The notes under the pieces are model-generated. The model ran no database searches and had not been told where the DNA came from. It worked only from the letters and a program-made list of their open reading frames with translations. The translations under genes and the position numbers were made by a program. A stretch of 29,953 bases of DNA from a virus, in the IMG/VR virus record IMGVR_UViG_3300044732_000488, positions 1 through 29,953 of that record, one strand, 5' to 3'. This document shows, piece after piece, positions 17,474 through 23,733 of the stretch (the first letter of the stretch is position 1; each line of letters starts with the position of its first letter).

Positions 17474-17877
17474 TAGTCCGGAAATAATGGTTGCTCTGCA
17501 ATTATAGTGTTTTGAACTTGCTCTGTTAGTCCGTTTAATCTTTGTGTTATGCTCGGATTGTACACTCCAGCCATCCCGCCCTCGATTTGATCTTTACGTG
17601 TGTGTTTTTTAATATATGAACAGATGGGTGCATAATCGGAGTATCTGTTATCTTTATTCTTTAAATAATCTCCCAAATCTTCAATAATATCATTATCTGC
17701 TAACCAACATTCAAACCCCTCAATCGTAAGAGGTCGTTCCTTTTCTTTGTACACTTCTAAAGCATCTTTTCCAACCCAATCTTTAACTATAAAAGGATTG
17801 TTTTTAGTTTCCTTTTGATAGCAATGGAAGTACTCTTTTAGCTTTTCGGGTGTTTCTATGTATTTAGTTCTGCCCAT
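17473..17877 (-). CDS. terS: Terminase small subunit / DNA-packaging protein
   Basis: This 134-residue protein precedes the large subunit and abuts it. It contains RPLTIEGFECWLADNDI near residue 48, and a C-terminal stretch with QIEGGMAGVYNPSITQRLNGL, both typical of small-subunit DNA-packaging proteins in this lineage. Such proteins recognise the packaging site and load the large subunit. The start overlaps the preceding Cys-rich gene by 14 bp, suggesting coupled translation. Confidence 0.85.
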   Translation of the reverse strand: MGRTKYIETPEKLKEYFHCYQKETKNNPFIVKDWVGKDALEVYKEKERPLTIEGFECWLADNDIIEDLGDYLKNKDNRYSDYAPICSYIKKHTRKDQIEGGMAGVYNPSITQRLNGLTEQVQNTIIAEQPLFPD

Positions 17878-18160
17878 CGTTAAATAATTTATTCAAATCC
17901 TTTACCATTATCGCCATTATCTTTTCGCTTTTGGTGTTGGTGTTATCCAAGCCGAAGTATTTAAGGTATAATGCTGGTATATTAGGATTATCACTATTAA
18001 ACGCTTGGCAGTCCTTACAATCGATTTTGCAAATTGGCTTTTTGTGAGTCCATTTATCCATTGTAAATTGGCGGTCCTCACATTTAGCACATTGCTTAAT
18101 TCCGACTGCCTCTGTAATCTCTTTTACTATTGTTCCGAGTTTTGGTTTTTTACTTGCCAT
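17864..18160 (-). CDS. Small Cys-rich (possible zinc-binding) protein
   Basis: This 98-residue basic protein has Cys residues in CAKC (residues 24-27) and in CKIDCKDC (44-51). Together these can form a zinc-binding unit, followed by a helical C-terminus. It overlaps the sigma-factor gene by 34 bp and the small terminase gene by 14 bp. It may be a DNA-binding adaptor of packaging or late expression, but no family was recognised. Confidence 0.7.
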   Translation of the reverse strand: MASKKPKLGTIVKEITEAVGIKQCAKCEDRQFTMDKWTHKKPICKIDCKDCQAFNSDNPNIPALYLKYFGLDNTNTKSEKIMAIMVKDLNKLFNDGQN

Positions 18161-18564
18161 ATTAATTTTTCTTTTACCATTTTGTTAATTCTGTGAACTG
18201 TTTGGATGTGAATACCTGTTTGACGTGAAAATGGTCTTTGCCCCTCCAAAGTTGAACAAACAAACATCGTTTTTTCGTACCACGTTAGCCGCTTTGAAAT
18301 TTCATCAAACTCTGGCAGCGTTACGTATTCATCATCGATAATCTCAAACCTTGTAAAGTCATCGATTAGTATTTCTTTTGTCTTTAAACTATCGTAAAAT
18401 AAGTTTCGTAAGATGGTGTAAATGTACGAATTATTTATATTCTTGAACGTGTGCGCTTTTAAGTACATCTCCTGCACAATATCGTCAGCAAGGTCTTTGT
18501 CTTTCGTAATTTTAAAAGCCATCAGTCGCCATTCGCTGTCTTTTTGTGCAAGTTGTTCAATCAC
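18127..18564 (-). CDS. Sigma-70 family RNA polymerase sigma factor (ECF-like)
   Basis: This 145-residue protein has region 2 features near residues 12-60 (ITKDKDLADDIVQEMYLKAH and YIYTILRNLFYDSLKTK) and a region 4-like helix-turn-helix near 93-135 (GQRPFSRQTGIHIQTVHRIN). It would redirect host RNA polymerase. Placement just before terminase and the structural genes suggests a late-gene switch. The start chosen is GTG one base after the previous TAA, because the overlapping ATG is followed at once by a stop. A shared non-host motif (TTTTAGTCTTATAA) found at two late genes is a candidate target. Confidence 0.8.
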   Translation of the reverse strand: MIEQLAQKDSEWRLMAFKITKDKDLADDIVQEMYLKAHTFKNINNSYIYTILRNLFYDSLKTKEILIDDFTRFEIIDDEYVTLPEFDEISKRLTWYEKTMFVCSTLEGQRPFSRQTGIHIQTVHRINKMVKEKLIWQVKNQNSEQ

Positions 18565-18565
18565 A

Positions 18566-18808
18566 TTAATTGCATATTTTCTGCCCTACGTTATAAATAC
18601 CGTTTAAATTAAAATTCTTTTGTACTCCAGTGCAATCATTTTCCATAACTCCTGCGGTAAAACTTTGCCCTGTTGGCAGACTAAATTTATTTGCCTCCAA
18701 AATAGTTGAGCAATTACAATTTAATTCCTCTTGTGGAGTTGTGCTTACTTCATCTGCTGAGCAGCTACTTAATGCGATTGCTAATATAAATAAAATTCGT
18801 TTCATCAT
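18566..18808 (-). CDS. Small secreted lipoprotein
   Basis: This 80-residue protein has a typical lipoprotein signal: basic MMKR, a hydrophobic core, and lipobox LSSC with Cys16 as the acylated residue. The mature part is Cys-rich (CNCSTI, DCTGVQ, final KICN). It would be exported and anchored in the periplasm or outer membrane. Phage lipoproteins of this size can act in superinfection exclusion or host-surface change; this is inference. The gene ends one base before the sigma-factor start. Confidence 0.75.
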   Translation of the reverse strand: MMKRILFILAIALSSCSADEVSTTPQEELNCNCSTILEANKFSLPTGQSFTAGVMENDCTGVQKNFNLNGIYNVGQKICN

Positions 18809-18814
18809 TCAAAG

Positions 18815-19024
18815 TTATAAATTATTTTTTAATTCTTTTACATTTATTCTTGAGCGTACCCAGTCCGTTACATTTGACTTTGGATCGAGATCAATTTTAA
18901 AATCGTAAACTGTGTTATCTAAATCTTCTTTTCTGCAAATTTGTCTTGCATCTTTAAAAGTTAGGTTTTCTTGGATCAGGTAATTTTTAAAAATTTCCCT
19001 ATTGGTGGTAATTACTGCAATCAT
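18815..19024 (-). CDS. Hypothetical protein, 69 residues
   Basis: This small protein begins MIAVITTNREIFKNYLIQEN and contains a charged middle (KDARQICRKEDLDN) and VTDWVRSRINVKELKN near its end. Its ATG immediately follows the TAA of the preceding gene, and it ends 7 bp before the lipoprotein gene. No family was recognised. A link to early host takeover is only suggested by its place among many tiny genes. Confidence 0.65.
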   Translation of the reverse strand: MIAVITTNREIFKNYLIQENLTFKDARQICRKEDLDNTVYDFKIDLDPKSNVTDWVRSRINVKELKNNL

Positions 19025-19186
19025 TTAGTTATTTGTATAGTAAGTTATTAAATCATTTTTTAAAGAAATATTTTCGTTTGTTAATCGCTCTATTTTTGCA
19101 TCTTTTATTTTATTCAATTCTAGAGCGGATTTTAATTCATTAAGCATAATAGCGTAGCTTTCAAAAGTTGGATTATTGTCGATCAT
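19025..19186 (-). CDS. Small coiled-coil protein, 53 residues
   Basis: The ATG at 19186 overlaps the end of the DUF3310 gene, and the TAA at 19025 directly precedes the next ATG. The product begins MIDNNPTFESYAIMLNELKS and continues as a heptad-like helix (IERLTNENISLKNDL). It could dimerise. No family was recognised. The tight packing at both ends supports expression. Confidence 0.65.
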   Translation of the reverse strand: MIDNNPTFESYAIMLNELKSALELNKIKDAKIERLTNENISLKNDLITYYTNN

Positions 19187-19391
19187 TTTCTAAATTTTTT
19201 TGTTTTCTAATATTTTTAATTTCCCTCTGGAGGTAGTCAACTGCCTTTTCTAAATCTTGTAACTCGTTTTGTTTTTTTCCAGCGCGGCAAATGTATTTTA
19301 GTACATTAAATCGGAAAAAATTAAGGTTGTAATTAAGTGCAACATCGATAAGATCGTATTCTTGTCCTGAATCGTAATGTAATGGCGTCAT
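19173..19391 (-). CDS. DUF3310 family protein
   Basis: From the ATG at 19391 the product has 72 residues. It shows the DUF3310 pattern: TPLHYDSGQEYDLIDVAL near the start, then NVLKYICRAGKK and LEKAVDYLQREI. This family is common in phages; proteins with the pattern are often noted as nucleotide-kinase-like or of unknown function. An upstream TTG could add 12 residues, but the ATG overlaps the stop of the 30-residue gene as ATGA, which supports the shorter start. Confidence 0.8.
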   Translation of the reverse strand: MTPLHYDSGQEYDLIDVALNYNLNFFRFNVLKYICRAGKKQNELQDLEKAVDYLQREIKNIRKQKNLENDRQ

Positions 19392-19480
19392 TTTTCTGCT
19401 TTTTTGATTAAATAATAAAATAACCAAATTAATTTTGGTCTGATAAATTCGTAGGCTGCTAAGATTAATAAATATTTCAT
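19388..19480 (-). CDS. Very small hydrophobic protein, 30 residues
   Basis: The product begins MKYLLILAAYEFIRPKLIWL and continues FYYLIKKAEK: a hydrophobic segment with a basic tail, likely membrane associated. The stop TGA overlaps the DUF3310 start (ATGA), which supports its being translated. It follows a stem-loop that closes the upstream gene. Function unknown. Confidence 0.55.
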   Translation of the reverse strand: MKYLLILAAYEFIRPKLIWLFYYLIKKAEK

Positions 19481-19498
19481 CTTACTTTTTGTGATTAA

Positions 19499-19523
19499 AT
19501 AAACCCCATTTTTTAGGGTTTAT
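19499..19523 (-). terminator. Stem-loop overlapping the stop of the 67-residue gene
   Basis: On the minus strand ATAAACCC pairs perfectly with GGGTTTAT across a 9-base loop. The stop codon of the upstream gene lies in the loop region. The following bases are TTAATC, a poor T run, so it may be a weak terminator or a processing/stability hairpin. Confidence 0.5.
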
Positions 19524-19716
19524 CTTGTTGTGAAAGGTATGTTTCGTTATAGTATTGCTCATAATCATCTGCAAATTCATTAAATCCTTTTCTGCCACCC
19601 TCTACATAAGCATCAATTATCTGTTGCTTTTCCATTTCTTTGGCTTGGTAAAAATCAACTGGTGTTAATTTACTATTATAGTTATATTGTTGCTCTATAA
19701 ATTCTACTGCTGTCAT
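19513..19716 (-). CDS. Conserved small phage protein, 67 residues
   Basis: This helical, acidic protein begins MTAVEFIEQQYNYNSKLTPV, followed by FYQAKEMEKQQIIDAYVEGG and YEQYYNETYLSQQDKP. The QAKEMEKQQIIDAY and QYYNETY segments look like a small protein seen widely in Bacteroidota phages and prophages, whose function is not known. It starts one base after the preceding stop and ends in a stem-loop. Confidence 0.75.
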   Translation of the reverse strand: MTAVEFIEQQYNYNSKLTPVDFYQAKEMEKQQIIDAYVEGGRKGFNEFADDYEQYYNETYLSQQDKP

Positions 19717-19717
19717 T

Positions 19718-19963
19718 TTATTTCTTTTTTAAATTCATTAATATTGTCGCTCTCTGACTGGCGCAGCTTAATTTGTGATTGTATTGATCTTGTCCGCAGT
19801 ATTTACATTTGTTATTGTGCCAAAATAAATCACAGTTGTATGCATCCGCTTCTCGGTTGGTGTTTATCCAGCTTTGCCGAAATTCACTAATTGGAGAAGT
19901 AAACCTATAACAAATTTCTTTTGAAGGGCAAAGGTTGTCGTTGCATTTTGAAATATCACTCAT
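19718..19963 (-). CDS. Small Cys-rich protein, probable zinc binder
   Basis: This 81-residue protein has nine Cys residues in two clusters: CNDNLCPSKEICYRF near the start and CDLFW, CKYCGQDQ and a later SCAS. The pattern CPSKEICYRF...CDLFW recurs in Bacteroidota phage proteins and probably binds metal. It overlaps the upstream gene by 4 bp (ATGA type). It may be a DNA- or protein-binding accessory factor; function unknown. Confidence 0.65.
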   Translation of the reverse strand: MSDISKCNDNLCPSKEICYRFTSPISEFRQSWINTNREADAYNCDLFWHNNKCKYCGQDQYNHKLSCASQRATILMNLKKK

Positions 19964-20214
19964 AAATTATCTAATATTTTACGAGTCGCCTCGTGATTAA
20001 ACTTTTGTACAAAATTATCGTTGTAATCAAATTCAAATCCAAATAAGCTATTGTCGTCGGTATAAATAAAAAAATAGTACCAATGCCAATGCTCAACTTT
20101 TTTAATCCACTTGCAGGAAACTTGTAAATTTTTAGCAATACTCAACAACCTATAAGGTCTGCCTAACTTTGAAAGTTTAGGAGTAATTGATAAATTTAAT
20201 TCAGATGGTTTCAT
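19960..20214 (-). CDS. Hypothetical protein, 84 residues
   Basis: The product begins MKPSELNLSITPKLSKLGRP and has an aromatic core (VEHWHWYYFFIYTDDNSLFG) with a charged C-terminus. Its ATG overlaps the TGA of the 45-residue gene, and its end overlaps the next gene by 4 bp, forming a tight operon. No family was recognised. Confidence 0.65.
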   Translation of the reverse strand: MKPSELNLSITPKLSKLGRPYRLLSIAKNLQVSCKWIKKVEHWHWYYFFIYTDDNSLFGFEFDYNDNFVQKFNHEATRKILDNL

Positions 20215-20348
20215 CGTGTGTAAACTTCTCTAATTTCGTAATTGTATAAACCTTTTAGCTCCGCTCTAATTTTTGCTTGCTCCTCAGTTCGGTAATAATT
20301 TTCAGAGTGCTGGTCCTCTTGTGTCCAAATGTAAAATTGTTTTCTCAT
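20211..20348 (-). CDS. Small protein, 45 residues, first gene after ninG
   Basis: The ATG at 20348 opens a 45-codon frame that begins MRKQFYIWTQEDQHSENYYR and ends EIREVYTR. Its TGA overlaps the next ATG. It is preceded by a promoter-like sequence 25 bases upstream. Composition and coupling support a real gene. No family was recognised. Confidence 0.65.
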   Translation of the reverse strand: MRKQFYIWTQEDQHSENYYRTEEQAKIRAELKGLYNYEIREVYTR

Positions 20349-20372
20349 AATATGTAAAATTTAATGTTTAAA

Positions 20373-20399
20373 CAAATATTAAAAGAATTTTTTTATCAA
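20373..20399 (-). promoter_or_regulatory. Probable promoter for the small-gene operon after ninG
   Basis: On the minus strand TTG at 20399-20397 is followed after 16 bases by AATATTTG (20380-20373), one mismatch from the TAnnTTTG box. It lies in the gap between ninG and the 45-residue gene, which supports use despite the imperfect match. Confidence 0.45.
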
Positions 20400-20406
20400 A
20401 CTAATT

Positions 20407-20964
20407 TTATTTCAATTTTAACAGTTCTTTGCATTTAATATCGTACTGTAACTTTTTAGCAATTAGCTGCTCACGTGTAAACTTCATCTGCCTAGTGTCA
20501 TTTGCCAGTTGCTCAATATCATTTGCATATTGTTCTCCATATCTTAAAATCAAACCTAATCTATAATTCAATTCATTTCCGTTTAAAAATCGATTGCACT
20601 TCCGGCATTGTTTGTGGCAATTCATTTCGTTAAAAATAACTCCCGAATATATCTCGGCTTTTTTATAGTGACCTCCATCCCATAACTCGGTGGTTTTTAC
20701 TCCGCAGGAAATGCAATCTAAATTGGCATCACGTAACCGAATAAACTTTTGAAATGATTTTTTTGCCTCACTCTCTAATTGTGTAAGCGTTTTTAAAGCC
20801 GTTTTAAGCGATTGTTTTTCTTTTTGCCATACTTTACTCGCATTTTGTTTTACTTTCGCTCTAGCGTACTGTATTGAAGCGTCAACGCATTTCTCATCGT
20901 TGCAGAACTTTTGCAAAAAACGAGCTGGTGTAAATTTACTTTTACAGTTTAGGCATCTAGGCAT
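20407..20964 (-). CDS. ninG: NinG / Rap-like recombination endonuclease
   Basis: This 185-residue protein matches the NinG family: an N-terminal Cys cluster (CLNCKSKFTPARFLQKFC), a long basic helix, then FQKFIRLRDANLDCISCG and WDGGHYKKAEIYSG, and CHKQCRKCNRFLNGN. The last parts form a metal-coordinating HNH-like nuclease site. Lambda NinG acts on recombination intermediates. It follows the RecA-fold ATPase gene by one base and ends the replication operon. Confidence 0.9.
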   Translation of the reverse strand: MPRCLNCKSKFTPARFLQKFCNDEKCVDASIQYARAKVKQNASKVWQKEKQSLKTALKTLTQLESEAKKSFQKFIRLRDANLDCISCGVKTTELWDGGHYKKAEIYSGVIFNEMNCHKQCRKCNRFLNGNELNYRLGLILRYGEQYANDIEQLANDTRQMKFTREQLIAKKLQYDIKCKELLKLK

Positions 20965-20965
20965 C

Positions 20966-21796
20966 TTATTCGATTAGGTACGGAAGTCCGTTTTTGTTTA
21001 TATCAAAACTAAATTGGTTAAAATGATAACCACGTGAGTAGGGATTTGTAACTGTGACGCTGCGATCTGAATTAACGTCCAGGTTTATAACCGTTTCCGC
21101 TTTTTTTAGCACATAAGTTCCTAAATGTCCTAAAGGTTTGCCAGTACTTGCCGCTTTATGAATAATTGCTATCACGTGGATGTTATAATCGTTGGTCCAC
21201 TTCAGAATGTAATCACTCGCTTGTTTGCTCATTACAATATCGTTTGTGTTTTCCACTAAATCGGCAATTCCATCAATAGCAATTAACTTAACTTCTTTTT
21301 TGTAAAGTGTTTTTTGGTTTTTAAGGCAATAATCGATAAGTCCTAACCTTTCAGCGGATGATAAACTTCGGGTTGCATAACCTTTGTAATGCTCATAAAC
21401 TGCTCCGCTAATATCCTGGACTCGCCTAAACGTTCTTTGCGTGTAAAATTTGCCTTGTTCAGTATCGAAATCCAGTATTTGATATTCTTTATCTCGGTGG
21501 CTTTTAATGTTTGGGAATAGTATTGAGGCATTACCTCCAATATAGCAGCCAATCAATGCGGATTTTAAAAAGGATTTCTTTGCTTTTGACTCTGCAACTA
21601 TTGCGGAGAACTCTCCAGCGGTCATTATCGGAGTATCGTACATTTTATTTTTGTATTCGTGCTGCCCGATTGAAAGTAAAATTTCAGGTTTTGGCATCTC
21701 TAGTGATAAATCAACAAAGCAATCATTCTCTAGTTGGCTAAAATTAAATTCAACCGGTGCCTCTTGCAGGAGATCATCAAAATTTATATCATTCAT
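20966..21796 (-). CDS. RecA-fold ATPase (RepA/DnaB-like helicase or loader)
   Basis: This 276-residue protein has the AAA_25 / RecA-like pattern of Bacteroidota mobile elements. The P-loop AESKAKKS (residues 68-75) is degenerate: the usual Gly residues are replaced but Lys-Ser is kept. Later come ILDFDTEQG (107-115), a Walker B-like LIAIDGIADL with Asp175, and a sensor-type segment IIHKAASTGKPLGHLGT. It probably drives or loads the replicative helicase with the initiator encoded upstream. It overlaps the previous gene by 8 bp. Confidence 0.75.
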   Translation of the reverse strand: MNDINFDDLLQEAPVEFNFSQLENDCFVDLSLEMPKPEILLSIGQHEYKNKMYDTPIMTAGEFSAIVAESKAKKSFLKSALIGCYIGGNASILFPNIKSHRDKEYQILDFDTEQGKFYTQRTFRRVQDISGAVYEHYKGYATRSLSSAERLGLIDYCLKNQKTLYKKEVKLIAIDGIADLVENTNDIVMSKQASDYILKWTNDYNIHVIAIIHKAASTGKPLGHLGTYVLKKAETVINLDVNSDRSVTVTNPYSRGYHFNQFSFDINKNGLPYLIE

Positions 21797-22286
21797 AGTA
21801 ATTTATGTTTTTAATTATTTGATTTGCGGTTTTGTAAAATGATTTTTCAACCTGCTCAAAGCTCCAATCTTTTATAAACTTTTTAGCAATCTCTTTTTGT
21901 TGCTTAATTATTATTTCATCGTTGCTTTTAGCATCCGCTTTCGAGTGTACGAAATTAACATTAATTCCGATCGATTTTAAATAGGAATCAAATTCAACTT
22001 GATTAAAACTTTTATGTAATATTTGAGAATGATAGTTCAAAGGTCTTTTTAGTTCGTCATCAATTTTTTTTAGTGCTACTTCCATCGATCCGTAATGCTC
22101 TAAATTTTGCCTCAACTGGATCGAAAGTAATTTTGCAAATAATAAATTATCGGTTGCAATACTTTTATCTTGCTCATCGATACTATTTGCAATTAACTTA
22201 AGTGCGTTAACATCCTCTTGGTAAACTTTGCTTCGCTTAAATACGTTGTAAATTCGTTTAAGTGCGTTATCTTCTCTCCAGCTCAT
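21789..22286 (-). CDS. Hypothetical replication-region protein, 165 residues
   Basis: This basic, mainly helical protein begins MSWREDNALKRIYNVFKRSK and contains LFAKLLSIQLRQNLEHYGS and FIKDWSFEQVEKSFYKTAN. The start overlaps the previous stop as ATGA and the end overlaps the ATPase gene by 8 bp. Place and composition suggest a replication accessory protein. No family was recognised. Confidence 0.7.
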   Translation of the reverse strand: MSWREDNALKRIYNVFKRSKVYQEDVNALKLIANSIDEQDKSIATDNLLFAKLLSIQLRQNLEHYGSMEVALKKIDDELKRPLNYHSQILHKSFNQVEFDSYLKSIGINVNFVHSKADAKSNDEIIIKQQKEIAKKFIKDWSFEQVEKSFYKTANQIIKNINYYE

Positions 22287-22579
22287 ATCACTAAAGTTTT
22301 TTTATTCTTTTCTTTTAAATACTCCCGAATCCAAAAGCAAACTTCTTGGGTTGATAGCTTGTAAGTTTTTCCGTACTTGCCCAAACTTCCGTTTCTTATT
22401 GCTAGAGTAAACTCATCATTTGAAATTCTAGGAAATTCCGATATAATATCTTGGACCATTGGTTGAATATTAAAAGGATCTGTTTTTGTGCGTTCTATTG
22501 CGACTGCTATTGATTGATTTAAATTAAATTCTCGGATTTGCAATTCGTGCTGCTGCGGTGATTTCTGTAAGTTGCTCAT
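22283..22579 (-). CDS. Small helical replication-region protein, 98 residues
   Basis: The product begins MSNLQKSPQQHELQIREFNL and contains an alternating helix region ending VCFWIREYLKEKNKK. Proteins with SNDEFTLAIRNGSLGKYG and a later aromatic helix occur in Bacteroidota mobile elements near replication genes. It overlaps the initiator gene by 56 bp and the next gene by 4 bp. Its function is not known; a loader or adaptor is possible. Confidence 0.65.
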   Translation of the reverse strand: MSNLQKSPQQHELQIREFNLNQSIAVAIERTKTDPFNIQPMVQDIISEFPRISNDEFTLAIRNGSLGKYGKTYKLSTQEVCFWIREYLKEKNKKTLVI

Positions 22580-23117
22580 TGTTTTTATTTTTATTAGGTT
22601 TAAAATTACTTTCGTTTTTTATCCAAGTTTTAATGCGCCTATCTAGCGACCAAGTTTTCTCTAGTTCCTGCCGGAATTTAGTATTTGATTTATTTGGTTC
22701 AGTCCAGTAGTCATAAAAATCTTTTAAAGTATCTCTACCAAATTCATCAACAAATGGTTTGAGTGTGGCAGCAAATTTTAATTTGCGGCTATCTATATTA
22801 TTATCTTCTTTTACTTTCTCTTTTACTTCTACTTGTTCGGTAGGGGGTTGATTACCCCCTTGCCTACCCCCTACGGTAGGGGTTAAAATAGTTTTAGTTT
22901 TATCCTCATATCCTTTTACTTGCGAATCAATACTATTTGTTTGACTAATGTAGGCAAATTTAGCCATTCCGGTTAGGTTTAAAGGCTTAATTCCTAAGAA
23001 CTGTCGATCAAGTAAGGCATCAATAAAAGCTACCTTATCTGCATCGTTTTCCAATTCATTATAAACGTCATAATATGATCTAAAAAAATTAAATCCTTTG
23101 CGTTTGGTTAGTTTCAT
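22524..23117 (-). CDS. Replication initiator-like protein (DUF6291-type N-terminus)
   Basis: This 197-residue protein has an N-terminal domain with FNFFRSYYDVYNELENDADK and FIDALLDRQFLGI, typical of a Bacteroidota phage replication family, and a C-terminal domain with FYDYWTEPNKSNTKFRQE and SLDRRIKTWIKNE. Between them a low-complexity linker (near residues 78-93) is encoded by a GC-rich inverted-repeat cluster that may be the origin, as in lambda O. It probably starts replication with the RecA-fold ATPase encoded downstream. It is preceded by its own promoter and a 105-nt structured leader. Confidence 0.7.
   Translation of the reverse strand: MKLTKRKGFNFFRSYYDVYNELENDADKVAFIDALLDRQFLGIKPLNLTGMAKFAYISQTNSIDSQVKGYEDKTKTILTPTVGGRQGGNQPPTEQVEVKEKVKEDNNIDSRKLKFAATLKPFVDEFGRDTLKDFYDYWTEPNKSNTKFRQELEKTWSLDRRIKTWIKNESNFKPNKNKNNEQLTEITAAARIANPRI
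22838..22886. repeat. GC-rich inverted-repeat cluster, candidate replication origin
   Basis: Inside the linker of the initiator-like gene are four blocks related to CGGTAGGGG(G)TT, two in each orientation. CCCCTAC-G-GTAGGGG at 22868-22882 is a perfect palindrome with 7-bp arms. AGGGGGT-TGATT-ACCCCCT at 22842-22860 is another. The blocks stand out sharply in an AT-rich genome and are flanked by AT-rich DNA on both sides. Origins inside initiator genes are known from lambda. Confidence 0.5.
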
Positions 23118-23223
23118 ACTATTATAAAAGTTAAAATCCGATACAGTCAGCGTAGTGTGAGATTTCGCTTTCCGTATCGGATTCTTATAATATTTTACGT
23201 TGTAATAAATCTCACTAAATTAC
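23118..23223 (-). ncRNA. Structured 5' leader of the replication operon with complementary hairpin loops
   Basis: Hairpin 1 (GUAAU / AUUAC, 23223-23202) begins about five bases after the promoter box and carries GUGAGAUUU in its loop. Hairpin 2 has a perfect 10-bp stem AAUCCGAUAC / GUAUCGGAUU (23183-23174 with 23144-23135), an inner AGCG / CGCU stem, and an apical loop holding AAAUCUCAC. The two loop sequences are perfectly complementary over 9 bases, allowing a kissing or pseudoknot structure. Hairpin 2 is followed by UUUUAACUUUU. The initiator ATG is at 23117. Confidence 0.65.
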
Positions 23224-23227
23224 GCCT

Positions 23228-23257
23228 CAAATATAAAAATAAATTCTAAATAATCAA
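23228..23257 (-). promoter_or_regulatory. Promoter of the replication operon
   Basis: TTG (23257-23255), 19-base spacer and TATATTTG (23235-23228) match the Bacteroidota sigma-A consensus TTG-N17-23-TAnnTTTG. The -33 element overlaps the end of the NinB-like gene. Predicted start is near 23223. Confidence 0.75.
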
Positions 23258-23694
23258 TCTAAATTTAATAAAATTTCCTCGTTAGGATTTGGGATGTCAA
23301 CTCCTAAAAATTCTGCGCTCCATTTCTGAACTTCCATAACATACTCCATAAACTGAACCGTACTCATTTCGCTAGAACTAATTTTCTCCGATAACACTTG
23401 CCCAGTATCAATATTTACAATCTCATTACTCGGGGAAAACAAGGGAAGTAATATTCCGTAATGAATAGAATCCGCACTCCTGAACTCTCCAGTAGCATCT
23501 TTTAAGCCACTTTGTACAATCGGAATAACAACTGCCCAATAAAATGCGTTTTGATTGTTAGATCGGCTCTTTTTTAGTTTCTCAATAGTAATAACAATGT
23601 TCTTACCCTCAAACTCTGCAATCGCTTGTTTAACTTGTTCTCGATTGCGTTTAAGATTTCCGTTCTCGACGCTGGAAATTATTTTGTGTTTCAT
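23254..23694 (-). CDS. NinB / Orf-like recombination protein (putative)
   Basis: This 146-residue protein contains SRSNNQNAFYWAVVIPIVQS near residue 45 and a C-terminal FMEYVMEVQKWSAEFLGVD followed by IPNPNEE. This resembles the layout of NinB/Orf proteins, which help load recombination proteins onto single-stranded DNA. It completes a recombination set with the ERF protein and the SSB-tailed protein. The family match is by pattern only; sequence similarity to lambda NinB is weak. Confidence 0.55.
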   Translation of the reverse strand: MKHKIISSVENGNLKRNREQVKQAIAEFEGKNIVITIEKLKKSRSNNQNAFYWAVVIPIVQSGLKDATGEFRSADSIHYGILLPLFSPSNEIVNIDTGQVLSEKISSSEMSTVQFMEYVMEVQKWSAEFLGVDIPNPNEEILLNLD

Positions 23695-23704
23695 ATAATA
23701 AATT

Positions 23705-23731
23705 ACGCCCCGAATTAACGAGGCGTTTTTT
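23705..23731 (+). terminator. Stem-loop with T run facing the plus strand
   Basis: ACGCCCCG (23705-23712) and CGAGGCGT (23719-23726) form an 8-bp stem with one wobble and loop AATTAA, followed on the plus strand by TTTTT. It lies between two minus-strand genes, so it points against the operon. It may stop antisense transcription or act as an mRNA hairpin. Confidence 0.5.
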
Positions 23732-23733
23732 AA

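Noticed and set aside
21343-21552. Minus-strand 69-codon frame within the RecA-fold ATPase gene
   Set aside because: It lies wholly inside the ATPase gene in another frame, with no start context or neighbour coupling.
22838-22886. G-quadruplex in the initiator gene
   Set aside because: G runs on one strand are split between strands, so four adequate runs on the same strand are not available; inverted repeats explain the pattern better.
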